Assembly: GCA_964430505.1 (NCBI GenBank)
Contig: CAYSGH010000014.1
Span: forward strand, 1-64,000
Length of the DNA stretch: 64,000 nucleotides
Reading direction: 5' to 3'
DNA from: UBA6176 sp032119375
GTDB taxonomy: Bacteria > Verrucomicrobiota > Verrucomicrobiia > Limisphaerales > UBA9464
The notes below the pieces were generated by a model, which was not told the DNA's origin, did not search any database, and was given only the letters and a program-made list of their open reading frames with translations. Made by a program: the position numbers and the translations under genes. Shown here piece after piece: positions 1 through 8,956 of this stretch (positions within the stretch are counted from its first letter, which is position 1; the number at the start of each line of letters is the position of its first letter).

Positions 1-2
1 CG

Positions 3-20
3 CCGCGTGAGGGCACGCGG
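3..20. repeat. REP-like hairpin, copy 1
   Basis: A 7-bp perfect stem (CCGCGTG / CACGCGG) encloses the loop AGGG and is followed by CCTAC. The same hairpin with its flank down to about position 38 recurs at 49788-49825, and variants occur at 6280-6297, 6338-6355 and 49745-49762. It lies just downstream of the leftward VWA gene, which is a usual place for a REP element. Confidence 0.7.
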
Positions 21-59
21 CCTACAGACTGCCCAACTGCCGTTTCTAGGGTGAACCGC

Positions 60-2954
60 CTAGCGCTTGCGCTGGGCCTTGCGCTTGGCTTCCAAGAGGC
101 GGCTGGTGCCCTCCGTCGCGGCCGACGTTGCGCCTGGGGCAGGCGTGGAAGCTCCGGGGCCGGACCCGTTCGTCAGACCTGTTTCCGCCGTGGGGCCGCC
201 TTCGATGGGCGCGGGACTTTGCTTGGGGTTGAAGAGGTCGCTGCGTGGGCGGCTGGGAAGGACCACGACGGGCTCGGGCCGGTCCGCCTGCCGGGAACGC
301 ACCTCGTTCTTGCGCGCCAGCAACGCGGACATCGCCTCCTGCGACTCGGCGGCGCGTCGTCCGCCGCCCAGCCCAAACCGCGCCAGCGTGCGATCCATCC
401 AGCGCGCCCATTCCTCGCGGTCGATGTCCACGCGGCGCAGCCCGACGTCGAGGATGAAGAGGCAGACGACCAGCTTGAGGAGTAGTTCCCAGAGGTCGCG
501 CGGCTGGAAGGTGCGGAGGCGCCCGATGCGGAAGGGGTTTTCGATGGCGGGATCGAGGAGCTTGCCGCCGCCGAGCTCGGCGAGGCGGCGAAGCAACGGG
601 AAGTTGGGCCCGGAGGCGTCGAACTCGGGCGAGTAGTTGACGCTGGCTCCGAGGACCTGCGAGCCGCGGAGGTTCCCCTGCTCGTCGAGGTCCTGGAGGT
701 TGAGGAGGTAGGAACCCACCTCGCGGGTGTCGAAGCGAGCCTCGTAACGGCCCGGGCCGGCCTGCTCCAGGACGACCTCCTGCCGGGCCCCGCGCGGGCT
801 GATGACGGTGGTGCGCAGCCGGAGGAAGTTGCGAAAGTTGCCCTCGCGGTCGATGGCCTCGACGGAGATGTGGCCCTGGCCGGCATCGACGCTGACCTGG
901 GTGTTGAACTCGGCGGCCTCCACGCGACGGAGGGCCCACTTGGCCGTTTGCGTCCAGAACTGCTGGTACTTGCCCCAGCCCAGCCAGTCCTGCGCCCACT
1001 TCGACTTCGCATCGGACGTGAAGGCCACCGTGCGCCCCAACCCATATTGCCAATGCGCGAGGATGGGGTCGCCCTTCTCGGAGACCACGGGGACCTCGGC
1101 GCGGGGCTTGGCCGTGGTGGCGACATAGCCGCGCAGGATGGGGAACTCGCCGGCGCCAATGCCGCGCGTGAGCTCGCTGGCGAGGACGGACTGTGGGCGG
1201 AAGGGCTCCTCGAAGATGGCGGACTTGAGGATGACAGCGGCCTCCTTGATGAAGATCTGCGGGAGCTGCGCCGGCGACTTCACGTCGTAGAAGCGGCCGC
1301 GGCCGAGCCCGGCGATCTTCTCCATGGTGGTGGGCTGGACGTGTCCGCCGATCATGACGGTGCTCACGGTGACCTTCTGGTCCGTCAGCTCCTTCATCAG
1401 CGCGTCCGTCGGCGCGTTGGGGTCGCCGTCGCTGAAGACGATCATGTGCTTCAGGTTGGCGGTGCTCTTCTTGAGGGAGTCGCTCCCCAGTTGCATGAGG
1501 CCCTGGAAGCTGGGCAGGTCCCCTTGGTTCATCCCCGCGATCTGCCGGGCCAACGCCGTCTTGTCCCCCACCTTCTGCAAGTCGAACAACCACCGCTCCG
1601 TCCCGTCCCAGAGCAGCACGCCCATCTCGTCGCGCGGCCCCAGCGAGTCGAGGGCGGCGATGGCGATGTCGCGGCTGACCTGGTTGCCGTTGCCGAACTC
1701 CATGCCGTGCATCACGAGCACGAGCGCGCCGGAGGGCAGCACCTTCTTGGAGCTGAGTTCCATGTCCAACGGCAAGGCCGTCTCCAAGGGCGTGTTGCGG
1801 TACCCGCCCGCCGCGAAGGAGTTGTCGCCCCCGATGCACACCAGACCGATCCCGAAGTCCCGCACGCCACCCTCGATGAGCCGCATGAGGTCCGGCCCAA
1901 GGTCCCCCGCCGACACGTTCGACAGGAACAACACGTCGTAGCTCTGGAGCTCGGCGAGCGTGGACGGCAGCACCGAGAGGTCCCCCGCGCGCACGTCCAG
2001 GCTGGCCGACCGCAGCGCGGCGGCGAGGGTCGCGTCCTGGGCGGGATCCGCCGAGACGATCAACACGCGGGGGTCGCCCCGGACGTTGGCGAAGCCGGAG
2101 GCGCGGTTGTTCTGGGCGACGGCATCGCCCGGCACCTCCACCTGCACCTGGTATGAGTAGAAGCCGGGTTCCTGCAACGTCTGCGGGAAACTGAACAGGT
2201 TCTTGCCCGCCTCGAGCTCCACCTTCTGCTCGCCCAGCAACTGGTCGTTGCGGAACAACCGCACCGTGGCGTTCTGCGCCTTGTCCGACGTCGCAAAGAT
2301 CTTCGCCTCGAAGGTCTGGCCCTTCTTGAGGTTGGGCGGGATGACGAGGCGCTGCACGGACACGTCGCCGCCGCGTTCGGCGCCCAAGGGCACGATGTCG
2401 AGCGTCACGCCCAGGGGCTTCGTGGCCAGCAACGCCCCCACCGCATCCCCCACGTTCTCGTGGCCGTCCGAAAACAGCACCAGCCGCTTCTGCCCGTTCT
2501 CCGGGAACGCCGCCGTCGCCAGGCGGATCGCCCCCGCGATGTCCGTCCGGTCCGGTGCCACCACGGCCTGGATCTTCTCGGCCGCCGCCACGTCCGCCAT
2601 CGTCGTCTCCAACGCCGCGTCCGTCCCGAACACGAGGAACGCGCCTTGGTCCGCCTTGCGCTTGTCCTTCGCCCAACGGTTCGCCGTCTCTCGCGCCTGC
2701 TCTTGCTGCGCCGACGGCACCGAGTCGGAGCGGTCGAGCATGAAGAAGGCGTTCATGCCCTCCTGGGGCCGACGCCACTGGAAGCCGGCCACGCCCGCGA
2801 CGAGCAACACGACCAAGGCCACGCGCAGCAACGCCGACGCCCACCGCCGCCACGGCGACAACGAAGCATCGGAACGCACCGCCAGCCACGCCGTCCACGC
2901 CAACGCCGGCACCAGCAGCCACAGCCACAGCGGGTGCGTGAACTGGAAGCTCAT
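60..2954 (-). CDS. VWA / GATase1-like membrane protein (BatA-type N-terminus)
   Basis: A 964-residue inner-membrane protein with most of its mass outside the membrane. Two membrane segments lie at about residues 10-26 and 41-57. A von Willebrand A-like domain follows, with a MIDAS-type D74-x-S76-x-S78. A class I glutamine-amidotransferase-like fold (about 265-365, with the run GLVCIGGDNSF) comes next, then a second VWA-like domain without a clear DxSxS. One more membrane segment near residue 850 precedes a charged, Pro-rich tail. The start at 2954 was chosen because its ATGA overlaps the stop of the upstream permease-NHL gene and it gives the usual MSFxFxHPLWL-type N-terminus. Such proteins commonly sit with MoxR/DUF58 modules, none of which is seen here. 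The exact function is unknown; a role in envelope complex assembly or sensing is inference. Confidence 0.85.
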   Translation of the reverse strand: MSFQFTHPLWLWLLVPALAWTAWLAVRSDASLSPWRRWASALLRVALVVLLVAGVAGFQWRRPQEGMNAFFMLDRSDSVPSAQQEQARETANRWAKDKRKADQGAFLVFGTDAALETTMADVAAAEKIQAVVAPDRTDIAGAIRLATAAFPENGQKRLVLFSDGHENVGDAVGALLATKPLGVTLDIVPLGAERGGDVSVQRLVIPPNLKKGQTFEAKIFATSDKAQNATVRLFRNDQLLGEQKVELEAGKNLFSFPQTLQEPGFYSYQVQVEVPGDAVAQNNRASGFANVRGDPRVLIVSADPAQDATLAAALRSASLDVRAGDLSVLPSTLAELQSYDVLFLSNVSAGDLGPDLMRLIEGGVRDFGIGLVCIGGDNSFAAGGYRNTPLETALPLDMELSSKKVLPSGALVLVMHGMEFGNGNQVSRDIAIAALDSLGPRDEMGVLLWDGTERWLFDLQKVGDKTALARQIAGMNQGDLPSFQGLMQLGSDSLKKSTANLKHMIVFSDGDPNAPTDALMKELTDQKVTVSTVMIGGHVQPTTMEKIAGLGRGRFYDVKSPAQLPQIFIKEAAVILKSAIFEEPFRPQSVLASELTRGIGAGEFPILRGYVATTAKPRAEVPVVSEKGDPILAHWQYGLGRTVAFTSDAKSKWAQDWLGWGKYQQFWTQTAKWALRRVEAAEFNTQVSVDAGQGHISVEAIDREGNFRNFLRLRTTVISPRGARQEVVLEQAGPGRYEARFDTREVGSYLLNLQDLDEQGNLRGSQVLGASVNYSPEFDASGPNFPLLRRLAELGGGKLLDPAIENPFRIGRLRTFQPRDLWELLLKLVVCLFILDVGLRRVDIDREEWARWMDRTLARFGLGGGRRAAESQEAMSALLARKNEVRSRQADRPEPVVVLPSRPRSDLFNPKQSPAPIEGGPTAETGLTNGSGPGASTPAPGATSAATEGTSRLLEAKRKAQRKR

Positions 2955-5314
2955 CGCCCCCCTCCCGCCCGCCGCACGAGCTTTTGCACCCGATGATTCT
3001 GGCTGTCCGCCACGTAGAGGTTCCCCCGCGAGTCCAGCGCCACCGACCATGGGTTCGCAAAGCGGCCCGCGCCGGCCCCTGGCCCGCCCACGACCTCCGC
3101 GACCTTCCCCGCCGCATCCAGCACGGTCACCCGGCTGTTGCCAAACTCGCAGACAAACTGAAGGCCGCTGGCGTCCACGCGCACGTCGTAGGGATAGCTG
3201 AACTCGCCCGGATTGGAGCCCGGCCGGCCGTGCGCGCGCAAGAACTTGCCCTCGCGGTCGAACACCTGGATGCGGTGGTTGCACGAGTCGGCCACGTACA
3301 CGAGGTCGTCGGGGCCCACGGCCAGGCCCTCCGCGCGGTTGAACTGTCCCGGTTGATCGCCCGGCTCGCCCCAGGCCCTTCCAAACACCGGCGCACCCCC
3401 GCCCGGGGCCGGATCAAACCGCTGCACGCGGTCCACCACCGTGTACTCGCTCAGGAAGTATTCGCCCCGGCTGTTCACCGCCACCGACCGCGGAAGGATG
3501 AACGCGCCCGCGTTGGTACCACGCGTGCCCCATTGCAACGCCAGCCGCCCCTCGCCATCGAAGTGGTTCACCCGCATGTAGTGCGGCTCCACCACCAACA
3601 CCCGCCCCGCCGGGTCCAGCCCCATCCCCTTCGGCTTCCCAAGGTCCGTCACCGGCATCTGCCATTGCCGCACGAAGCGCCCGTCCCGGTCGAACTTCTG
3701 GATGCGCCCCGTGACGTCCGCCACGTACAGGTTGTCGTCCCGGTCGCACGCCAACGACCGGGGCTTGTTGAACTGCCCGGGCCCCACGCCCCGCGACCCA
3801 ATGACCTCCGCCGCCTCGAACACCTTCGACTCCAACGCGACCCTGGGGCGAGCCTCGCCGCCCGAGCATCCCGCCAACACCAACGCCGCCACGCCCGCCA
3901 CCCCGCTCATGCCCGCCCGACCGCGCCCGCGCAGCCAACGCCATCCCGCCGTCGCGCCCGCCCACAACAACACCGGAGCCAACGCCATCCCCATGAGTGC
4001 AAGGCACAACGCGTTGACCTGCCCCGAATGACCGTAATGCAGCAGGTTGAACACGCGCGCCGCCGCCGTCTCCATCCCCGGCGGCGTCACCAGCACCACC
4101 GTCTCCACGTCCCACATCGCCAGGACGAACGACGCCATCGCCGCCGCCGCCGCCGCCGACCGCACCTGCGGCCAGGTCGCCAACCGCCAGGCCGTCCACC
4201 GCCCCGCCCCCGCCATCCGCAACGCCTCCCATGCCCGCGCATCCGCCGACCCCGCCGCCACCGACGCCATGGTCCACCCGACCGCCAGCAGGCGCGCCGT
4301 CATCAACGCCCACGGCACCACCGCCGTGTCCGCCAAGCCCCGCCACGCGGGCCGCGCCAGCCAGGGCACCCAAGGCGTCGCCCACAGGATTCCCGGTGTC
4401 ATGAACACCGCCCACGCCACCCAACGCCAGCGGCCTGCCCTGCGGCATGAGGCCAAGGCCAATCCCAATCCCGCCACCGCCACGGCCACCGCCATGCCCA
4501 GGCCAGCCGAACCCGCCAACGCGCGGCCGCCCGCCCGCAGGGCAGGCCCCCATTCATCCCAGGTTCGCGATGCACCCAACAGCCGCATCAACGGCAACCC
4601 AAGGCTCCCCGCCACCACCAACGCCCATCCCGTCGCGCTCGCCCACCACCATCCACCGAGCCGCCCTCGCCATGCCCTTCCCTCCATGCCCGCGCCCGTC
4701 CATTCCCAACGTCCCGCGCCGCCCCGCGCCATCCATGCGGCCCCCAGCGCCATCAGCGTCAGCGGCAGGCCCGCCCACCACGCCGCGCCCACGTCCAGCT
4801 CGGTGTTGAACCGCACCCAGATCGATTCCGTCAGCACGCGCACCTGGAACAGGGTGGGAATGGAGAAGCTCGAAGCCGCCAACGCGGCCGCCACGCACGT
4901 GCCCGTGGCGAGCCCGCCCGCGATCATGGGCCACGCGACCCAGCGCAACACGGCCCAGCCGCGCAATCCCGGCAGCGCCTCCAGCGCCCCAGCCACCGAC
5001 CCGCCCGCGCGCCCGGCTGCGAGCAACGCGGGCACCGGCCAGCCCAACGACGCCAACACCACGGCCGCCCATGGCAACATGGCCGTTGCCGAACGCTCGC
5101 CGCCCCAGGCCAGCCGCCACGCGGCGGACAACTCCAGCCAGACATTCGCCACGAGGAACGAAGGCAAGGCCAGCGTCCCCACGCATGCCGCCAGCCACAG
5201 CAGGCGGCCCCGGCGCCCCAGCCCGAGCCAGGTCACCACCGCCACCGCGCCCGCCACCCCTGCCATGCCCGCCGCCAACGCCGTCACCCACGCCGTGTTC
5301 CACAACGCGTTCAT
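2951..5314 (-). CDS. ABC transporter permease fused in frame to NHL-repeat domain
   Basis: A 787-residue open frame. Residues 1-468 form a two-domain binding-protein-dependent permease of the FbpB (Fe3+) type, with about a dozen hydrophobic segments and two EAA-like loops (starting EALPGLRGW and EALRMAGAG). Residues 469-787 begin with a hydrophobic stretch and lipobox (LVLAGC) and continue as about six NHL repeats, i.e. an extracytoplasmic beta-propeller. No stop codon separates the halves. The internal ATG at 3910 would by itself start a normal NHL lipoprotein, and an ATGA sits there with its TGA one frame off. So this is either a true fusion or two genes merged by a nearby single-base indel. 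The permease start (ATG 5314) overlaps the binding-protein stop by ATGA. No ATP-binding subunit is in the window. Confidence 0.8.
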   Translation of the reverse strand: MNALWNTAWVTALAAGMAGVAGAVAVVTWLGLGRRGRLLWLAACVGTLALPSFLVANVWLELSAAWRLAWGGERSATAMLPWAAVVLASLGWPVPALLAAGRAGGSVAGALEALPGLRGWAVLRWVAWPMIAGGLATGTCVAAALAASSFSIPTLFQVRVLTESIWVRFNTELDVGAAWWAGLPLTLMALGAAWMARGGAGRWEWTGAGMEGRAWRGRLGGWWWASATGWALVVAGSLGLPLMRLLGASRTWDEWGPALRAGGRALAGSAGLGMAVAVAVAGLGLALASCRRAGRWRWVAWAVFMTPGILWATPWVPWLARPAWRGLADTAVVPWALMTARLLAVGWTMASVAAGSADARAWEALRMAGAGRWTAWRLATWPQVRSAAAAAAMASFVLAMWDVETVVLVTPPGMETAAARVFNLLHYGHSGQVNALCLALMGMALAPVLLWAGATAGWRWLRGRGRAGMSGVAGVAALVLAGCSGGEARPRVALESKVFEAAEVIGSRGVGPGQFNKPRSLACDRDDNLYVADVTGRIQKFDRDGRFVRQWQMPVTDLGKPKGMGLDPAGRVLVVEPHYMRVNHFDGEGRLALQWGTRGTNAGAFILPRSVAVNSRGEYFLSEYTVVDRVQRFDPAPGGGAPVFGRAWGEPGDQPGQFNRAEGLAVGPDDLVYVADSCNHRIQVFDREGKFLRAHGRPGSNPGEFSYPYDVRVDASGLQFVCEFGNSRVTVLDAAGKVAEVVGGPGAGAGRFANPWSVALDSRGNLYVADSQNHRVQKLVRRAGGGR

Positions 5315-6213
5315 CGGCGAAACACCCCCTCCAGCCACCGCGTCGCCGGGGCCAGCCCCGCCAACACGGCGTCCCAGTCCGGCTCGAACCCCACGCGCGT
5401 CGGCGGCCCGGGATCCAGCGCCCCAGCCTCCACCAGGCGCGCCTCCACCGACGCCGACAGCAGGAACGCCGCCAGTCGCCGCGCCGGTGCGTCGGGCCCG
5501 GCCGGGGCCACGAGTGCCACCACGTTCGGGATCGTCATCATGTCCTCGTGGACCTGCAGCGCCTCCACCGCCATTCCCTCGCGCCGGGCCACGCGAATGT
5601 CGTCCGAGTCCGTCCATCCCACGGTCGCCTCGCCCCGCGCCACGCGGCGGACGACGGTCGAGTTGCCGTCCTCCAGGAACGGCTGGTTGGCCGCCAGCGC
5701 GCGGCACCAGGCCTCGAACCGTTCCTCGCCCCATCGCGCGCGAAGGGCGTGGAAGTGCGTCGAGGTCGTCCCCATCAGCGGCACGGCCAGCGACACGCGC
5801 CCCTTCCATCGGGCGTTGGTGAGCTCGACCAACGACGCCGGGCGCGAATCCGGTGGCAGTGCGGCGGGGACGACCAGCCGCCGCGTCCGCCGTCCGAACG
5901 CCTTCCAAGCCGGTGCACCGGGTGCGAGCTGGTTGGTGCCGAAGACGCCCGCCGCCGCAAGCTGCCGCACCCGCATGTCCTCGTTGCCCCAGAACACGTC
6001 GGCGCGCGGATGTGCCTTCTCCGCCAGCAGGCGGTTGGCGAGGCCCACCGTCTTGGTGGCCTCGCTGTCGAAGACGGCGCGAACCTCGATGCCGGTGTCG
6101 CGGGTGAACTCCGCCAGCAATCCTTCGGCGAAGGGTTGGTCCTGCGAGCAATACAACGTCACCGAACCCGACGGAGTCCGCCCGCAGCCCGTGATCAGGC
6201 CCAGCCAAGCCAT
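5311..6213 (-). CDS. Extracellular solute-binding lipoprotein, iron(III)-type
   Basis: About 300 residues of a family 1/FbpA-like periplasmic binding protein: the mature part begins SVTLYCSQDQPFAEGLLAEF and contains ADVFWGNEDMR and VGWTDSDD, runs typical of Fe3+ binding proteins. It should deliver its ligand to the permease encoded directly downstream, which it overlaps by ATGA. The start is doubtful. ATG 6213 leaves only nine residues before the lipobox LITGC, with no basic n-region. In-frame sequence upstream (ARWTAVVVF) would complete a good lipoprotein signal but has no start codon. A strong Shine-Dalgarno and GTG sit just upstream one frame off, so a single-base indel near 6214-6244 is possible. 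Confidence 0.75.
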   Translation of the reverse strand: MAWLGLITGCGRTPSGSVTLYCSQDQPFAEGLLAEFTRDTGIEVRAVFDSEATKTVGLANRLLAEKAHPRADVFWGNEDMRVRQLAAAGVFGTNQLAPGAPAWKAFGRRTRRLVVPAALPPDSRPASLVELTNARWKGRVSLAVPLMGTTSTHFHALRARWGEERFEAWCRALAANQPFLEDGNSTVVRRVARGEATVGWTDSDDIRVARREGMAVEALQVHEDMMTIPNVVALVAPAGPDAPARRLAAFLLSASVEARLVEAGALDPGPPTRVGFEPDWDAVLAGLAPATRWLEGVFRR

Positions 6214-6241
6214 GAAAACAACGACGGCGGTCCACCGCGCG

Positions 6242-6258
6242 CACGAGGCACCCTCCTT
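6242..6258 (-). promoter_or_regulatory. Strong Shine-Dalgarno with out-of-frame GTG
   Basis: On the minus strand AAGGAGGG (6258-6251) is followed after six bases by GTG (6244-6242). This is the best ribosome binding site in the cluster, but that GTG is one base out of frame with the binding-protein ORF. It probably marks the intended start of the binding protein. Confidence 0.5.
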
Positions 6259-6274
6259 GGTGGTGATCCCCCCT

Positions 6275-6360
6275 GTAGGCCGCGTGCCCCCACGCGGCGC
6301 ATCCCCTCGACATTCCCACCGTCCGATGTCCGGTCCGCCGGGTGAGGGCACCCGGCCTAC
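6275..6360. repeat. Pair of inverted REP-like hairpins
   Basis: Two hairpins in opposite orientation. GTAGG runs into CCGCGTG-CCCC-CACGCGG at 6280-6297, and CCGGGTG-AGGG-CACCCGG runs into CCTAC at 6338-6355. They fill the gap between the binding protein and the coiled-coil protein and match the hairpins at 3-20 and 49740-49812. Confidence 0.7.
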
Positions 6361-6441
6361 AGAGCCGCATGAAGCCCCGGGCATTGGGACAAGGCCTGCA
6401 AATCGCGCGCGGGTGGTGGCGGTTGGCATTCCCGGCCCGGG

Positions 6442-8382
6442 CTACTTCTTGAGGTCGTCGAAGTAGTCGCGCACGGCGTTCTTGTAGGCCTTGGGCACCT
6501 GCTCCTGGCTGAGGGCGGCCTGGGCCTCGGACTGGGCGGCGGCGACGGCCTCGTTGAACTGGACGCGGCTCTCGCCCTTGATGCTGACGCCCTTGAGGGT
6601 GATGGACGGCATTGCGCCGCCGGGTTGCATCTGCCCCTTCACCTTGGTGGGCACGAGCGTGTCGGGGGTGTTGATGTCGCGGTCCGTGTTTCCGCGGCCC
6701 GCTTGGTCGGGGCGATTGATCCCGCTGTTGTCCCAGAGGTCGGAGATTTCGTCGGGCATCGACCAGGCGTCGTTGTCGGACCAGGTCCCGACGCCCTTGC
6801 CGCCCTTGCTGCCCTTGCTGCTGGCGGTGGAGGAGCCGGGCTTGCCGTTGCCCCAGCACTGGCCGTTGCCGATGCATTGGCCGGCCTTCTGGAGGCTTTG
6901 CATGGCCGACATCATCGCCTGGGCGTCGCCCATCTGCTCCATGAGTTCCTTCAGCTCCTTCTCGGCCTGGGCGAGGTTCTCGGCTCCCTGCTTCTTGTCG
7001 CCCGACTGCGTCTTCTGCGCGGCCTTGCGGAGCAACTCGCCCACCTTGCCGTATTGGTCGCCGGCCTTGGCGGCCTGCGCGGCCTCCTTCGCGATCTTCT
7101 GCAACTGCTCGCCGGAGATGTTCCCCATCTGCATCTGCTCGATCATCTTGCGGAGCGTGTCGGCGGCGGCCTCGGCCTGGCCGTTCTGCAACTGCTCCGC
7201 GAGGTCCTTGCCCAGCCGGTCCGCCTGGGACTGCATCTGGGCGAGCTGCTTGGCCATGTCGGCCAGCTTGTCCAGCTCGCGCTCGGCCATCCCGAGGTCC
7301 TTCATGAACTGGTCCACGTTGGCATTGCGCAGGGCCTCGGCGGCGTCCGCGAGGTTCTTCTCCAGGGACGCGTCCATGCCCTCGGCCTGGCGGGAAAGCT
7401 CCGACAACGACTTGGCTAGTTGCTGGCGGGCTTCCTCGGCGGCGGCCCCCTTCTTCTCGGCAAGGCCCTTGGCCTCCTCCTTGAGCTTCTCAAGGTCCTT
7501 TTGAAGATCCTTCAACGCCTCGCCCTTGGCCGCCTTGTCACCGAGCGCCTTCGACAGGGCATCCATCTTCTGCTGCAACGAGGACGCCGACTCGCGGCTG
7601 TTGCTCCCGGTGTTGCGGGCCGCCTTCTCCAGCCGACGCAACGCCGGGTTCTTGGCCAGGTCCAGCGCCTGCTGCTTCATCTGCTCCGTCGCCTTCGCGA
7701 TGTCCCGCAACGCATCGTCGCGCGTCAGCTTCGCGGATTGCAGCCGCTCGCCGAGCTGCTGGACGTCCTCCATCGCCTTCTGGGTCGATTCGAGCGCCGG
7801 CTTCTTCTCCGCGACCTGGCGCTTGGTCACCTGGACGAGGTTGCGGCCGGTGTCCTTGATGACGGCGGCGTCCTGGGCCGCCTGGGCTTGCTTGGGACTA
7901 CGAAGCTCGGGCGCGAACCCCACCCCCGCTCCCAACGCCAGCACCGCCACCACCCAACGCGAGAAGCCCGGCACCCGCATCGGCAACACCCGCGACGGCT
8001 GCACCGTCCGCGCCGCCGCCGTGGCGTCCGCCAGCACCAGCTCGGACCAACGGCCGCCCTCGCCCTTGCGGCTCAGCTCCAAGGCCGTTCCCAGCCGCTC
8101 CTTGAGGCCCGCCCGAAGGTCCAGAAAGCGGGCCGCCTCCTCGGCGGTCAACCCGCGCGCCGCACCCCATGCAACGCCCGCCGCCACGCACGTCACGCCG
8201 ATCAACGCCGCCACGTCCACGACCACCGGCGGAACGGGCGCGAGCTTGAACAACGCCAGCCCCAGCAGGTAGGCCACGCCGCCCGCCAGCAGGCCGCGCC
8301 ACAGGCCGTTCCATGCCCGGACCCAACGCGCCCGCGCGGCCGTGCGACTCAGGGTGTGTTGCAGGAATTGGAGGTCGCTCAT
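6442..8382 (-). CDS. Long coiled-coil membrane protein
   Basis: A 646-residue protein. Two adjacent membrane segments lie at about 30-76 and a third at about 146-163. A very long Gln/Lys/Glu/Ala-rich coiled coil (about 180-510) follows. Then comes a Gly/Ser/Lys linker containing CIGNGQCWGNG, and a conserved-looking C-terminal module (about 585-646). The layout (membrane anchor plus coiled coil next to a VWA/GATase membrane protein) resembles the DUF4175-like partners of MoxR/DUF58/VWA clusters, but I cannot assign a family with certainty. The start at 8382 was chosen because upstream in-frame sequence is low-complexity repeat. It is probably co-transcribed with the FmdB gene upstream. Confidence 0.8.
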   Translation of the reverse strand: MSDLQFLQHTLSRTAARARWVRAWNGLWRGLLAGGVAYLLGLALFKLAPVPPVVVDVAALIGVTCVAAGVAWGAARGLTAEEAARFLDLRAGLKERLGTALELSRKGEGGRWSELVLADATAAARTVQPSRVLPMRVPGFSRWVVAVLALGAGVGFAPELRSPKQAQAAQDAAVIKDTGRNLVQVTKRQVAEKKPALESTQKAMEDVQQLGERLQSAKLTRDDALRDIAKATEQMKQQALDLAKNPALRRLEKAARNTGSNSRESASSLQQKMDALSKALGDKAAKGEALKDLQKDLEKLKEEAKGLAEKKGAAAEEARQQLAKSLSELSRQAEGMDASLEKNLADAAEALRNANVDQFMKDLGMAERELDKLADMAKQLAQMQSQADRLGKDLAEQLQNGQAEAAADTLRKMIEQMQMGNISGEQLQKIAKEAAQAAKAGDQYGKVGELLRKAAQKTQSGDKKQGAENLAQAEKELKELMEQMGDAQAMMSAMQSLQKAGQCIGNGQCWGNGKPGSSTASSKGSKGGKGVGTWSDNDAWSMPDEISDLWDNSGINRPDQAGRGNTDRDINTPDTLVPTKVKGQMQPGGAMPSITLKGVSIKGESRVQFNEAVAAAQSEAQAALSQEQVPKAYKNAVRDYFDDLKK

Positions 8383-8404
8383 GGGCGGCAGGAGTTGAAT
8401 GGGC

Positions 8405-8458
8405 GAAGGGGGGAGGGGGAAGGGGGAAGGGCGAGCGGCGAGCGGCGAGCGGCGAGCG
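8405..8458. repeat. Purine-rich tract ending in four GCGAGCG heptamers
   Basis: G-rich tracts (GGGGGAGGGGGAAGGGGGAAGG) are followed by four exact tandem copies of GCGAGCG at 8431-8458, between the coiled-coil and FmdB genes. Related tracts occur at about 10155-10195 (reverse complement) and 38080-38100. Confidence 0.6.
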
Positions 8459-8462
8459 GTGG

Positions 8463-8708
8463 TTATTGGCGTTCGTATTCGCCCTTGGAGGTGCGCTTGA
8501 GGACGGTGAAGCCGGCCTTCTTGGCGTCGGTGATCGAGAGCGGCTTCATGATCGACGGGGTGTTGAAGCTGGAGATGACCTTGCGGATGGGCCGACGGCA
8601 GGCTGGGCAGGCGTTCAACGCCGGGGCGGTCACCGGCCTGCGCAACGTGAAGCGACCGCCACAGGCCGCGCAGTCGCCATCGCAAAGCTCGTATTCGTAG
8701 AGGGGCAT
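8463..8708 (-). CDS. FmdB-family zinc ribbon protein
   Basis: An 81-residue protein starting MPLYEYELCDGDC, with paired cysteines CxxxCxxC and CPAC further on. This is the CxxC...CxxC zinc-ribbon pattern of the FmdB/CxxC_CXXC_SSSS regulatory family (PF09723). The family normally reads MPxYEYxCxxCG; here the first knuckle is slightly expanded (CDGDCAACG). The C-terminal half (ITDAKKAGFTVLKRTSKGEYER) is a short basic tail. The start at 8708 fits the family. It is the first gene of the leftward cluster. The molecular role of the family is not established. Confidence 0.85.
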   Translation of the reverse strand: MPLYEYELCDGDCAACGGRFTLRRPVTAPALNACPACRRPIRKVISSFNTPSIMKPLSITDAKKAGFTVLKRTSKGEYERQ

Positions 8709-8956
8709 GACTTCGCTCGTCGTGGGCACGCTGCGCCCGTTGCCATCCCCGGGCAAGCCCTCTGTCGGTGCAGGGGAGGCCCGCCTTCCTGTGGCAGACG
8801 ACCTACCCATCGGCCTCCCGCCCATGGAGGTCGGGACGGGCGTTCACGACGCCCGCCCGATCCCGTGGCGGAGACGCTGCCCAGATCCTGTCAACCGTTG
8901 CGGGGCCCCCGGCGGGCGGTTCGCTCGCGACGGCCGGATGCGGGCCGGGCGGTGGA

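Noticed and set aside
870..2156. Rightward 428-codon frame antisense to the VWA gene
   Set aside because: Antisense shadow with no signal, motif or ribosome site.
46..3117. Long open frame (1023 codons) opposite-phase to the VWA gene
   Set aside because: It is an Arg/Gly/Ala-rich shadow typical of GC-rich DNA; the other minus frame has clear membrane and VWA features.
4047..5822. Rightward 591-codon frame over the permease and binding protein
   Set aside because: Pro/Ala/Arg-rich without motifs; the minus strand holds recognisable ABC transporter domains with ATGA overlaps.
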